Shown: positions 1 through 6,413 of the stretch, in pieces
How the letters are laid out: every line of letters begins with the position of its first letter
How positions within the stretch are numbered: the stretch's first letter is position 1
NCBI GenBank assembly: GCA_002432085.1
Contig: DJFN01000241.1
Span: 629-12,596, forward strand
DNA from: Flavobacteriales bacterium UBA5871
GTDB taxonomy: Bacteria; Bacteroidota; Bacteroidia; Flavobacteriales_D; Crocinitomicaceae
DNA: 11,968 nt
Direction of reading: 5' to 3'
Program-made: the position numbers and the translations under genes
The notes under the pieces: generated by a model
The model's input: the letters and a program-made list of their open reading frames with translations, nothing else
Told to the model about the DNA's origin: nothing
Database searches by the model: none

Positions 1-1
1 T

Positions 2-1552
2 TCTCACCCGGATGCCGGTAAAACGACATTGACGGAAAAGCTTCTGCTGTTCGGTGGAGCGATCCAGTCGGCCGGAGCGGTGAAGAACAACAAGATCAAG
101 AAGAGCGCGACTTCCGACTTCATGGAGATCGAAAAACAGCGTGGAATCTCGGTTGCGACTTCCGTTATGGCTTTCGAATATTCGGGAAAGCAGATCAATA
201 TTCTCGATACGCCGGGCCACAAGGACTTCGCCGAAGATACGTTTCGTACGCTGACAGCTGTCGACAGTGTGATCCTTGTGATTGACTGTGCGAATGGTGT
301 TGAGGAGCAAACCGAGCGTCTGATGGAAGTATGCCGCATGCGCAAAACGCCTGTGATCATTTTCATTAATAAGATGGACCGCGACGGAAAAGATCCGTTC
401 GAATTGCTGGATGAATTGGAATCGTCGCTTGATATCAAAGTGCGACCGCTGGCCTGGCCGATCGGTATGGGCGACCGTTTCAAAGGCGTTTACAACATTT
501 ACGATAAAAACCTGAACCTCTTTGCTTCCAACAAAACGAAGATCGAAAAGGAAGTCGTTTCGTTGAGCGATATTCAGTCGTCTGAGCTGGACGAATACGT
601 TGGAGAAGGTCCGGCAAACGAGCTGCGCGAAGAGCTCGAAGTGGTGGATGGCGTTTACGATCCGTTCAGTCGTGAAGATTACCTTGCAGGCGATGTAGCT
701 CCGGTATTTTTCGGTTCGGCGGTCAACAACTTTGGTGTGAAGGAATTGCTTGACACGTTTGTGCGCATTTCACCGTCGCCACGTGGTCGCGATACGGATA
801 TGGGGCGCATGGAACCTACGGACAAGAAATTCTCCGGCTTCGTGTTCAAGATCCACGCGAATCTCGATCCTAAACACCGTGATCGTATTGCTTTCCTTCG
901 TATCGTTTCAGGGAAATTCGAGCGGAATACGTTCTACAACCACGTTCGCCTCGACAAGAAATTCAAATTCCCGAACCCGACCTCGTTCATGGCGCAGGAT
1001 AAAAGTGTGATCGATGAAGCTTTCCCGGGCGATGTGATCGGTTTGTACGACACCGGAAACTTCAAGATCGGCGATACGCTGAACGAAGGCGAGCGCTTTA
1101 TGTTCAAAGGCATCCCGAGCTTCTCGCCGGAGCTGTTCCAGGAATTGGAAAACCTCGATCCGCTGAAATCCAAGCAGCTGGAGAAAGGCATCACGCAGCT
1201 CATGGACGAAGGAGTGGCGCAGATGTTCATTCAGCAGCCGGGAAATCGTCGGATCATCGGTACGGTAGGACAACTGCAGTTCGAAGTGATCGCTTACCGT
1301 CTCGAGCATGAATACGGTGCAAAAGCGCGTTTCGTTCCGAAAAACTACCACAAGGCTTGCTGGATCACATCGGATAATGAGCAGCAACTGAGCGACTTTT
1401 TGCGCGCCAAAGCCAACTACATTGCGAAAGACAAGGACGATAATTACGTTTTCTTAGCCGAAACTTCCTTCCTGCTTCAAATGGCGGAAAAGGATTATCC
1501 GGATATTACGTTTCATAAGACGAGCGAGTTCAAGCTTGAAATTGACAGTTAG
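2..1552 (+). CDS. prfC: Peptide chain release factor 3 (5' end cut by window edge)
   Basis: This is a translational GTPase that recycles RF1/RF2 from the ribosome after peptide release and acts in the cytoplasm. The frame is open from base 2 and begins inside the P-loop (SHPDAGKTT, the RF3 form of G1). It continues with G2 (RGISVATS), G3 DTPGH at 206-220, G4 NKMD at 368-379 and G5-like GSAV near 716, then the RF3-specific domain II and C-terminal domain. There are 516 codons here; E. coli RF3 has 529 residues with this motif beginning near residue 20, so roughly 10-20 N-terminal residues lie outside the window. The ATG at 29 is internal and is not the start. The last codons (KLEIDS) and the TAG stop lie in sequence that belongs to the inverted-repeat structure downstream. 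The gene converges on the four-helix-bundle gene. Family identity is very secure. Confidence 0.97.
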   Translation, partial: SHPDAGKTTLTEKLLLFGGAIQSAGAVKNNKIKKSATSDFMEIEKQRGISVATSVMAFEYSGKQINILDTPGHKDFAEDTFRTLTAVDSVILVIDCANGVEEQTERLMEVCRMRKTPVIIFINKMDRDGKDPFELLDELESSLDIKVRPLAWPIGMGDRFKGVYNIYDKNLNLFASNKTKIEKEVVSLSDIQSSELDEYVGEGPANELREELEVVDGVYDPFSREDYLAGDVAPVFFGSAVNNFGVKELLDTFVRISPSPRGRDTDMGRMEPTDKKFSGFVFKIHANLDPKHRDRIAFLRIVSGKFERNTFYNHVRLDKKFKFPNPTSFMAQDKSVIDEAFPGDVIGLYDTGNFKIGDTLNEGERFMFKGIPSFSPELFQELENLDPLKSKQLEKGITQLMDEGVAQMFIQQPGNRRIIGTVGQLQFEVIAYRLEHEYGAKARFVPKNYHKACWITSDNEQQLSDFLRAKANYIAKDKDDNYVFLAETSFLLQMAEKDYPDITFHKTSEFKLEIDS

Positions 1553-1586
1553 CAATTGACATTGGACAATTGACAATTTCAAGCTT
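1532..1586. terminator. Large hairpin joining the 3' ends of prfC and the four-helix gene
   Basis: AAGCTTGAAATTG at 1532-1544 is the exact reverse complement of CAATTTCAAGCTT at 1574-1586 (13 bp arms, 29-nt loop). Inside the loop, CAATTG at 1553-1558 and at 1567-1572 can form a second 6-bp stem. The arms include the last codons of prfC and the stop codon of the opposite-strand four-helix gene. No T-tract follows either arm, so this is not a textbook intrinsic terminator. A bidirectional terminator or a cruciform at the cassette edge are both possible. Confidence 0.45.
1553..1574. repeat. Left inverted repeat of four-helix-bundle cassette
   Basis: This 22-bp arm reads CAATTGACATTG, then G, then ACAATTGAC. 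It matches the reverse complement of 2011-2032 at 21 of 22 positions. It is built from a short unit (ACAATTGACATTG) that also occurs, degenerate, just upstream at 1541-1547. It begins immediately after the prfC stop codon and ends 4 bp before the four-helix stop codon. Confidence 0.85.
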
Positions 1587-1944
1587 TAGCTCGAAGATTT
1601 TGTTTGCTGGAACGGATAATCGCAATTAATAAGCGGTTCAATTCACCTACCTGGTTACGTAGCAGTACGAATGTTGCTTCATTGATAAAACCCGATTGGT
1701 ATAACAGTTCGATCCAATATTCGCTTTCATTCGCTTCTTTCAGTGAAATGGAGAGCTTATGAATAAAATCGGCTTTGCTTTCAGCTTGTTCGGCTTCACG
1801 AATTAACGCTCCAACAGCAGTACCGCTTCGCATTAATTGTTTGGATAAAATGTATTCCCGCTTTTCATCTGCCAGATTGCGGGATTCATGAATAATTGCC
1901 AGTGCAAAATCGAAGCTCTTTTCTTTGATTAAATTCTTTCTCAT
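1579..1944 (-). CDS. Four helix bundle protein (23S rRNA intervening-sequence protein family)
   Basis: This 121-residue, almost wholly helical protein matches the S23/IVP four-helix-bundle family. Recognisable family segments are FDFALAIIHESRNL, LSKQLMRSGTAVGALIREAEQAESKADFIHKLSISLKEANESEY-like text in residues 34-76, and a C-terminal helix that ends in basic residues. Family members are encoded in intervening sequences of 23S rRNA genes and are widespread as single genes in Bacteroidota. They are structurally related to the Avd accessory protein of diversity-generating retroelements and are expected to form oligomers and bind nucleic acid. The function here is unknown. The ATG at 1944 is preceded directly by an in-frame TAG, so the start is well fixed. 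The gene lies alone between inverted repeats and converges on prfC. No rRNA gene or reverse transcriptase is present in the window. Confidence 0.9.
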   Translation of the reverse strand: MRKNLIKEKSFDFALAIIHESRNLADEKREYILSKQLMRSGTAVGALIREAEQAESKADFIHKLSISLKEANESEYWIELLYQSGFINEATFVLLRNQVGELNRLLIAIIRSSKQNLRAKA

Positions 1945-1948
1945 CTAT

Positions 1949-1978
1949 TTAAGCTACAGATAAAAAACGAGTTCTCAA
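1949..1978 (-). promoter_or_regulatory. Possible promoter of the four-helix-bundle gene
   Basis: On the minus strand, TTG (1978-1976) is followed after 19 nt by TAGCTTAA (1956-1949). The Bacteroidota pattern is TTG-N17-23-TAnnTTTG, so 6 of 8 positions of the -7 box fit. Transcription would begin almost at the ATG at 1944, implying a very short or absent leader. The match is imperfect. Confidence 0.3.
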
Positions 1979-2010
1979 GCTCTTACCGGGAATTGTTTCA
2001 GATGATCAAA

Positions 2011-2032
2011 GTCAATTGTTCAATGTCAATTG
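2011..2032. repeat. Right inverted repeat of four-helix-bundle cassette
   Basis: This is the reverse complement of the arm at 1553-1574 with a single mismatch. Repeat-like ACAATTG units continue outward to about 2042. The stop codon (2028-2026) and the last codons (TIDN) of the HsdR_N gene fall within this repeat. Confidence 0.85.
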
Positions 2033-2487
2033 TCAATTGTCCATTCAGCGTAAGCTGGAAGTAATTCCAGATATTCAACCGCGTTTTTTCCTATTCTCGC
2101 CTGAACGTGATGATTTCCGTTTGTCATCCAGAAATAGGGCGTTTTGAGCTGCTGAACGTAATTGCTCAACTGTAAGAACGTTTGCTCAGAAAGTTGAATT
2201 GACGGTGCTTTACATTCGACGATGAGCAGCGGTTGGCCTTCTCTTGAAAACACAACGATATCGCAGCGGCGCGCCTGTCCGTTGATATTCACCAGGTGCT
2301 CGGAATTGATCATGGCCAGCGGGACCTGTTTTTCTCCGATCAAAAAGTGAATTGCGTGCTGACGAACCCATTCTTCCGGTGTTAATAACAGCTGTTTCTT
2401 GCGGATGACGCAGCGCACGAAGACACTTTCACCTTTTCGGGAGAGCTGTAAAGGAGCCGGTGGAAAGTTCAACGGAGAAAAGGTCAT
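2026..2487 (-). CDS. HsdR N-terminal (HSDR_N_2-like) PD-(D/E)XK protein
   Basis: This 153-residue protein resembles the N-terminal nuclease-like domain of type I restriction R subunits but occurs alone. Visible motifs are LTPEEWVRQH (residues 35-44), the catalytic-type set D76 (RRCDIVVF) and E91-C-K93 (IVECKAP), and a QxxxY motif (Q106 to Y110). The full PD-(D/E)XK signature is therefore intact. No helicase, methylase or specificity gene is nearby, so it should not be called a restriction system. Stand-alone proteins of this kind are common in Bacteroidota and, as I recall, often lie divergent to holA; their role is unknown. The start was chosen at 2487 because it fits the family N-terminus and overlaps the ATPase stop as ATGA, which suggests translational coupling. 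The open frame continues upstream to 3030, but that part is antisense to the ATPase. The C-terminal WTIDN comes from repeat sequence. Confidence 0.85.
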   Translation of the reverse strand: MTFSPLNFPPAPLQLSRKGESVFVRCVIRKKQLLLTPEEWVRQHAIHFLIGEKQVPLAMINSEHLVNINGQARRCDIVVFSREGQPLLIVECKAPSIQLSEQTFLQLSNYVQQLKTPYFWMTNGNHHVQARIGKNAVEYLELLPAYAEWTIDN

Positions 2488-3914
2488 GAGCGGAATAAAT
2501 CGTCTAAAACAACCTGTTGCTGTACCAATCCGATGCTGTGGGCATTCTGCGATACGCCGAAAGTTGTAATAAAAGTCAAAAATAAGCTTTTCCGGGTTTT
2601 GGTCTCCGATTGGAAGACGGCCATTTTTTGTCGCAGCTCGTTTGCGTAGGCTTTTGTCAGGATGAACGACGTTTCCGAGAATTTCATTTCGCAGATATTG
2701 ATTACGTGGTCCCGGCGATCGATCAACAGGTCGATCTGGCTGCCGGCCGCATCTTTCGTTCCTTTGTGGATGAAGCTGCTGTATTCCGTATAGACGGCGC
2801 CGATTCCCAGCGCGTGTTTGATCTGCGGCAGGTGTTTCATGCAGAGGGATTCGAACGTGTATCCTGACCAGCTTTTCCAGGTCGAGCCGGCTGAAAGCTG
2901 CATCCAGTTGACATTTTTCTTCTGGTGCATGAAAACGAGGTAGAAAAGCGAATATTCGTCGGTCAGGCGGAATAATTTCTCCTTTTTGACTTTCCCGAAC
3001 GGCAGGTAGGATTCGATAAATCCGGACCATTCCAGCTCTTCCAGCGTCTGACTGAGCGTACCGCCATCTTTTAATCCCGAACCGGTAATGATTTCTGCCC
3101 GTGTCAGACCTTTTCGCTTTTTTGCCAGCGCTTTGACGATGGACAGGTGGTTGTCGGCTTTTTTGAATAGCGAAGTATACAGGTTACCGAATTCGTTGGC
3201 CAGTAGTCCTTTTTTGTCGAAGCAGATCCGCTGAATGGCCTGCATAGCGCTTTCACCACGCCGAATCTCCTTCAGGTAATGCGGAACGCCGCCTAATGCC
3301 ATGTAAAGCGTGGCGATCTGGTAGCGGTCGAGCGAAACCTTGTTGTATTTCAGAAATGCCTCTGTTTCTTTTAGCGTAAAAGGTTCGAGGTGAATGCGAT
3401 CGGTAACGCGGTTGTGCAGCCCGCCGCGGTGATTGATCACTTTTCGGATCATCCAGGAAGCTGCGGAGCCACAGATGATGACGGCGATATTCCGTTGTGA
3501 GGCCCAGTTGTTCCAGAACCAGTCGAAAGCTCCGAGGAAACCGGACTTATGCGTATCCAACCACGGAAATTCGTCGATAAAGATCACTTGTTTCCGTTTG
3601 GGCTTTCGTGCTTCCAGATAAACGATCAACTGCTGAAAAGCTTCCATCCAATTGGCAGGTGCGGTTCGCTTGCTGCGCTTCGATTCTTTTTTCCGCAAGG
3701 CATAGTCGAATTGCTGAAGCTGCGTTTCCATGTTCGCGTTCAAGACGCCGATCAGCTCTACATCGATCTGTTCCCGGAAATAAGAACGGATGAGGTAAGT
3801 TTTGCCGATTCTTCTTCGGCCTGTAACGGCAATAAGATGACTGCCCGTTGATCGCATAATTGCGTTTATTGCAGCAATTTCGGGCTCTCTGCCTATGATT
3901 GTGGTGTTGTTCAT
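2484..3914 (-). CDS. AAA+ ATPase with C-terminal DUF234-type nuclease-like domain
   Basis: This 476-residue protein has the layout of the archaeal-type ATPase family (PF01637) joined to DUF234 (PF03008). Walker A is GRRRIGKT (32-39) and Walker B is VIFIDEF (110-116, D114 and E115). A sensor-like IICGSAASW follows at 147-154, then a winged-helix-like segment at about 255-305 (KGLTRAEIITGSGLKDG). The C-terminal region carries E355 (YTFESL), D395 (SQIDLLIDR) and E409-M-K411 (ICEMKF), a complete PD-(D/E)XK-like set. An ATP-dependent nucleic-acid or regulatory role is plausible, but the substrate is unknown. The gene is the first of a two-gene unit with the HsdR_N protein (4-bp overlap) and lies divergent to holA behind a symmetric repeat-rich promoter region. 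If HsdR_N normally neighbours holA, this gene may be an insertion between them. Family assignment is secure; function is not. Confidence 0.9.
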   Translation of the reverse strand: MNNTTIIGREPEIAAINAIMRSTGSHLIAVTGRRRIGKTYLIRSYFREQIDVELIGVLNANMETQLQQFDYALRKKESKRSKRTAPANWMEAFQQLIVYLEARKPKRKQVIFIDEFPWLDTHKSGFLGAFDWFWNNWASQRNIAVIICGSAASWMIRKVINHRGGLHNRVTDRIHLEPFTLKETEAFLKYNKVSLDRYQIATLYMALGGVPHYLKEIRRGESAMQAIQRICFDKKGLLANEFGNLYTSLFKKADNHLSIVKALAKKRKGLTRAEIITGSGLKDGGTLSQTLEELEWSGFIESYLPFGKVKKEKLFRLTDEYSLFYLVFMHQKKNVNWMQLSAGSTWKSWSGYTFESLCMKHLPQIKHALGIGAVYTEYSSFIHKGTKDAAGSQIDLLIDRRDHVINICEMKFSETSFILTKAYANELRQKMAVFQSETKTRKSLFLTFITTFGVSQNAHSIGLVQQQVVLDDLFRS

Positions 3915-3940
3915 GAAGTTTATTGCCAGCGGAATCTTGG

Positions 3941-3948
3941 TAAATATA
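3941..3948 (-). promoter_or_regulatory. Possible -7 box of the ATPase/HsdR_N unit
   Basis: The minus strand reads TATATTTA, which fits 7 of 8 positions of TAnnTTTG. A start site near 3935 would give a leader of about 21 nt before the ATG at 3914. AGCGGAA-type boxes lie 6 bp to each side, where a repressor would block it. No clear -33 TTG is seen at the right spacing. Confidence 0.35.
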
Positions 3949-3993
3949 CCTATTTTCCGCTAAAGATGATTTTATTTATTTTCAGCGGAAAGT

Positions 3994-4001
3994 TATATTT
4001 A
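3994..4001 (+). promoter_or_regulatory. Mirror-image TATATTTA box facing holA
   Basis: The same octamer occurs on the plus strand in the other half of the dyad, with AGCGGAA 3 bp upstream and TTCCGCT 9 bp downstream. It could be a second -7 element reading towards holA, with a start site near 4007. A -33 element is not visible. The symmetry of the region makes coincidence or element structure an alternative explanation. Confidence 0.25.
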
Positions 4002-4068
4002 AATCATAGATTCCGCTGGTGATAAAATGTTTTCCGAAAAGGTGAATCGCTATTTAACGGGTTTCTCG

Positions 4069-4076
4069 TATTTTTG
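4069..4076 (+). promoter_or_regulatory. -7 box immediately upstream of holA
   Basis: TATTTTTG matches TAnnTTTG perfectly. It ends 5 nt before the holA ATG at 4082, so transcription would begin at or next to the start codon and the message would be nearly leaderless. No TTG is found 17-23 nt upstream, which lowers confidence. Confidence 0.4.
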
Positions 4077-4081
4077 AAATC

Positions 4082-5080
4082 ATGGATTACAAGGCGATTA
4101 TCAAAGACATCAAAAACAAGCAATTCAAGCCTGTTTACGCCTTGCACGGAGAAGAGCCGTTTTTCATCGATGCGATCAGCGATGCCATTCTCGAACATTG
4201 CCTGGAAGAACACGAGCGCGATTTCAATCAAACCGTTTTCTACGGCCGGGATAGCGATCCGATGACCGTTGCCAGCGAAGCCAAAGGTTATCCGATGATG
4301 GCCGAGCGACGATTAGTCGTTGTAAGGGAAGCGCAGGATATGAAAGACATCTACGCGCTCGAAAGCTATTGTGCAAATCCGAATCCGACGACCGTTCTGG
4401 TGCTTTGCCACAAATACAAAAGTCTCGACGGCAAGCGCAAGATGGTGAAAGAGCTGGCGAATACCGGACTGGTGTTCAAATCCGAGAAAGTACGCGATTA
4501 CCAGCTCAACGACTGGATTGCCGACTACGTGAAAGGCATCGGCTACGATATTACTTCCAAAGCGGCTTCATTGCTGAACGAATTCCTCGGAAATGACCTC
4601 GGACGGATTGTCAACGAGCTGGAAAAACTGAGCATCATCCTTGAAAAAGGAACGCGCATCAGCGATATCCATATCGAGGAAAACATCGGCATCAGCAAGG
4701 ATTACAACAATTTCGAGCTCACGAACGCCATTGCAGCCCGCGATACGTTGAAGGTTTTCCAGATCGCTCATTACTTCGAGCGCAATCCGAAAGACCATTC
4801 CATTATTGCGATTATTTCGACGCTGTTCGGATTCTATTCGAACCTGATGCGTATCCATTTTCTGCCGAATAAATCGCCGGATGCCGTTGCGTCGGCTTTG
4901 CGTGTACATCCGTTCGTTGCCAAGCAGCTCATGCAGGCCGCAAACCTGTATCCGCCGAAAGTGCTGGCCAACAACGTGGCTGTATTACACGAATACGATC
5001 TGAAAGCGAAAGGCGTAGGCAATGCTACTTTCAACGATGGCGAGCTCATGCGCGAAATGCTCTTTAAACTCATGAACTGA
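4082..5080 (+). CDS. holA: DNA polymerase III delta subunit (clamp-loader subunit)
   Basis: This 332-residue protein is the delta subunit of the DnaX clamp-loader complex, which opens and loads the beta sliding clamp during replication. The family N-terminus is clear (QFKPVYALHGEEPFFID, residues 14-30). It is followed by the RecA-like fold with degenerate nucleotide-binding motifs (RRLVVVREAQDM, TTVLVLCHKYK), the lid segment LNDWIADYVKGIGYDI, and the helical C-terminal collar domain (FELTNAIAARDTLKVF onward). Length is normal for the family. The ATG follows a TATTTTTG box closely. The stop codon overlaps the rsmE start by one base (TGATG), which indicates an operon with translational coupling. 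Divergent to it lies the ATPase/HsdR_N unit. Confidence 0.95.
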   Translation: MDYKAIIKDIKNKQFKPVYALHGEEPFFIDAISDAILEHCLEEHERDFNQTVFYGRDSDPMTVASEAKGYPMMAERRLVVVREAQDMKDIYALESYCANPNPTTVLVLCHKYKSLDGKRKMVKELANTGLVFKSEKVRDYQLNDWIADYVKGIGYDITSKAASLLNEFLGNDLGRIVNELEKLSIILEKGTRISDIHIEENIGISKDYNNFELTNAIAARDTLKVFQIAHYFERNPKDHSIIAIISTLFGFYSNLMRIHFLPNKSPDAVASALRVHPFVAKQLMQAANLYPPKVLANNVAVLHEYDLKAKGVGNATFNDGELMREMLFKLMN

Positions 5081-5760
5081 TGCGCCGGTTTTTCATCGCC
5101 GATATTCCCGGAACCGGGCGTTTCCAATTGCCGGAAGAAGAATCCAAGCACATCGTACGCGTTTTGCGCATGGAAGAAGGCGAGAGCATGTTGCTGCTCA
5201 ACGGGAAAGGCCTGATCGTGACCGCACAGATTGTGGAAGCGCACCCAAAACGCTGCCTGGTTGAAACGGTTGAACGCGAACAAAAAGAACGACCGGCTCA
5301 GGCTTTCCATCTGGCGATTGCTCCGACAAAGAACATGGACCGTATGGAATGGATGGTGGAGAAGATCGTGGAGATCGGTGCTACGCGATTGAGCTTTTTA
5401 CAGGGCGATCATTCCGAGCGCGTGCAATTGAAATACGACCGTATCGAACGGGTGGCGATTTCGGCGATGAAGCAGGCCCAGCATGATTTCCTTTTGCAGA
5501 TCGATCCCATCGTATCGGTGGAACAGTTCATCCGCGATTTTCCAGGAGGTGGAATTGCCCATTGCATGGACAGTGAAAAACTGGCTGTTTCGGAGATTGC
5601 AACCGGTTTGCCGATTCTGATCGGGCCCGAAGGCGATTTCAGTCCGAGAGAAGTACAGCTGGCATTGGAAAATGGCTATAAAGCCGTACATTTAGGCCAG
5701 TCGCGCCTGCGAACGGAAACCGCCGGAATGGTAGCTGCGACATTGGCGCTTGTAAAATAA
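5080..5760 (+). CDS. rsmE: 16S rRNA (uracil-1498 N3) methyltransferase
   Basis: This 226-residue SPOUT-class enzyme transfers a methyl group from S-adenosylmethionine to N3 of U1498 in 16S rRNA. An N-terminal PUA-like domain covers residues 1-68 (SKHIVRVLRM at 22-31). The SPOUT domain shows KNMDRMEWMVEKIVEIG (84-100), the cofactor-binding knot IGPEGDFS (181-188) and LGQSRLRTETAG (205-216), all standard family signatures. Length is normal. The start overlaps the holA stop by one base, and the DUF4159 gene follows after 5 nt, so the three genes probably form one transcript. I recall rsmE next to a DUF4159 gene in many Bacteroidota, which supports the phylum call. Confidence 0.97.
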   Translation: MRRFFIADIPGTGRFQLPEEESKHIVRVLRMEEGESMLLLNGKGLIVTAQIVEAHPKRCLVETVEREQKERPAQAFHLAIAPTKNMDRMEWMVEKIVEIGATRLSFLQGDHSERVQLKYDRIERVAISAMKQAQHDFLLQIDPIVSVEQFIRDFPGGGIAHCMDSEKLAVSEIATGLPILIGPEGDFSPREVQLALENGYKAVHLGQSRLRTETAGMVAATLALVK

Positions 5761-5765
5761 ACGAC

Positions 5766-6413
5766 ATGAAAAAGATCCTGGCTATCGTTTTTGCTTTGTG
5801 TTCCTTCGGCACGTTTGCGCAGGGAACTTACCAGCTTGCGGTCCTGAAATACAACGGCGGCGGTGATTATTACGCCAATCCGACGGCGTTGCCGAATCTC
5901 ATCCAGTTCTGTAATTCGAATCTCGGAACGTCGATTTCCAAGGATGTGCCGTATGTAGAAGCCGGAAGTCCGGAAATTTTCGCCTATCCGCTGGTTCACA
6001 TGACCGGTCACGGAAACGTCGTTTTTTCAATGGCTGAAGCGGAAAACCTGCGCACTTATATGTTGGGTGGCGGCTTTCTGCACATCGACGACAATTATGG
6101 AATGGACCAGTTTATCCGTACGGAGCTGAAGAAAGTGTTCCCGAATAACGACCTGGTTGAATTGCCTTTCAATCACCCGATCTTTCACCAGAAATACAAT
6201 TTCAACGGTTTACCGAAGATCCACGAGCACGACGGCAAGCGTCCGCAGGCGTTTGGAATTATCGTCGAAGGGCGTTTGGTTTGCCTTTATACGTATGAAA
6301 CCGATCTCAGCGATGGCTGGAAAGACAAAGAGGTTCACAACGATTCCGAAGAAAAGCGCAAAATGGCACTTCAAATGGGCGCCAATATCCTGATGTACGC
6401 GTTTTTCAACTGA
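5766..6413 (+). CDS. Secreted DUF4159 domain protein
   Basis: This 215-residue protein has a clear signal peptide (MKKILAIVFALCSFGTFAQ, cleavage near residue 19), so it should be exported to the periplasm or outer surface. The mature part fits DUF4159, a domain with a class I glutamine-amidotransferase-like fold. Its hallmarks here are YNGGGDYY (29-36), YPLVHMTGHG (74-83) and GGGFLHIDDNYG (101-112), then FNHPIFH (136-141) and a C-terminal helix. No catalytic activity is established for the family. It lies 5 nt after rsmE and likely shares its transcript. Its TGA directly abuts the TAA of the convergent DinB gene with no base between them. Confidence 0.9.
   Translation: MKKILAIVFALCSFGTFAQGTYQLAVLKYNGGGDYYANPTALPNLIQFCNSNLGTSISKDVPYVEAGSPEIFAYPLVHMTGHGNVVFSMAEAENLRTYMLGGGFLHIDDNYGMDQFIRTELKKVFPNNDLVELPFNHPIFHQKYNFNGLPKIHEHDGKRPQAFGIIVEGRLVCLYTYETDLSDGWKDKEVHNDSEEKRKMALQMGANILMYAFFN

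Larger units (their letters stand above)
1553..2032. mobile_element. Putative four-helix-bundle cassette bounded by inverted repeats
   Basis: This segment of about 480 bp consists of one small minus-strand gene between 22-bp inverted repeats (21/22 identical), placed exactly between two convergent genes. It looks more AT-rich than the flanking genes. No transposase is encoded inside. No target-site duplication is obvious, although low-complexity ACAATTG units at the edges would hide one. Genes of this four-helix family are known from intervening sequences inserted in 23S rRNA, which makes a mobile origin plausible. Mobility itself is inference. Confidence 0.5.
3926..4019. repeat. 94-bp dyad with four alternating AGCGGAA/TTCCGCT boxes
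   Basis: Outer arms CCAGCGGAATCT (3926-3937) and AGATTCCGCTGG (4008-4019) are perfect 12-bp inverted repeats. Inner arms TTTCCGCTAA (3954-3963) and TCAGCGGAAA (3982-3991) match at 9 of 10 positions. Both pairs share the centre 3972/3973. The heptamer AGCGGAA therefore occurs at 3928, 3955 (reverse), 3984 and 4011 (reverse), spaced 27, 29 and 27 bp. This may be a multi-site operator for the divergent ATPase and holA units, or a small palindromic (MITE-like) element. No target-site duplication is clear. Confidence 0.75.

Noticed and set aside
4..483. 159-codon minus-strand open frame antisense to prfC
   Set aside because: It lies wholly opposite a well-identified GTPase gene, is serine-rich and of low complexity, and resembles no known family.
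1579..1944. Avd gene of a diversity-generating retroelement
   Set aside because: The fold family is related, but no reverse transcriptase, template repeat or variable repeat is found in the window.
1541..2042. CRISPR-like repeats from the repeated CAATTGACA units
   Set aside because: Units are only 8-13 bp, abut one another without spacers of regular length, and are arranged as inverted arms around a gene.
2489..2495. AGCGGAA copy at the end of the ATPase gene, as a possible 8-bp flanking duplication (AGCGGAAT) of the ATPase
   Set aside because: The same heptamer also occurs by chance inside prfC (near 920), the DUF4159 gene (near 6036) and the glycosylase gene (near 10850), so one more copy is not significant.
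2488..3030. Upstream extension of the HsdR_N frame to 334 codons
   Set aside because: The extra 181 codons overlap the ATPase gene in another frame on the same strand and look like random arginine- and proline-rich text. The ATG at 2487 fits the family N-terminus.
2026..3914. Type I restriction-modification system
   Set aside because: Only a lone HsdR N-terminal-type domain is present. No HsdM, HsdS or helicase part is found, and the neighbour ATPase belongs to a different family.
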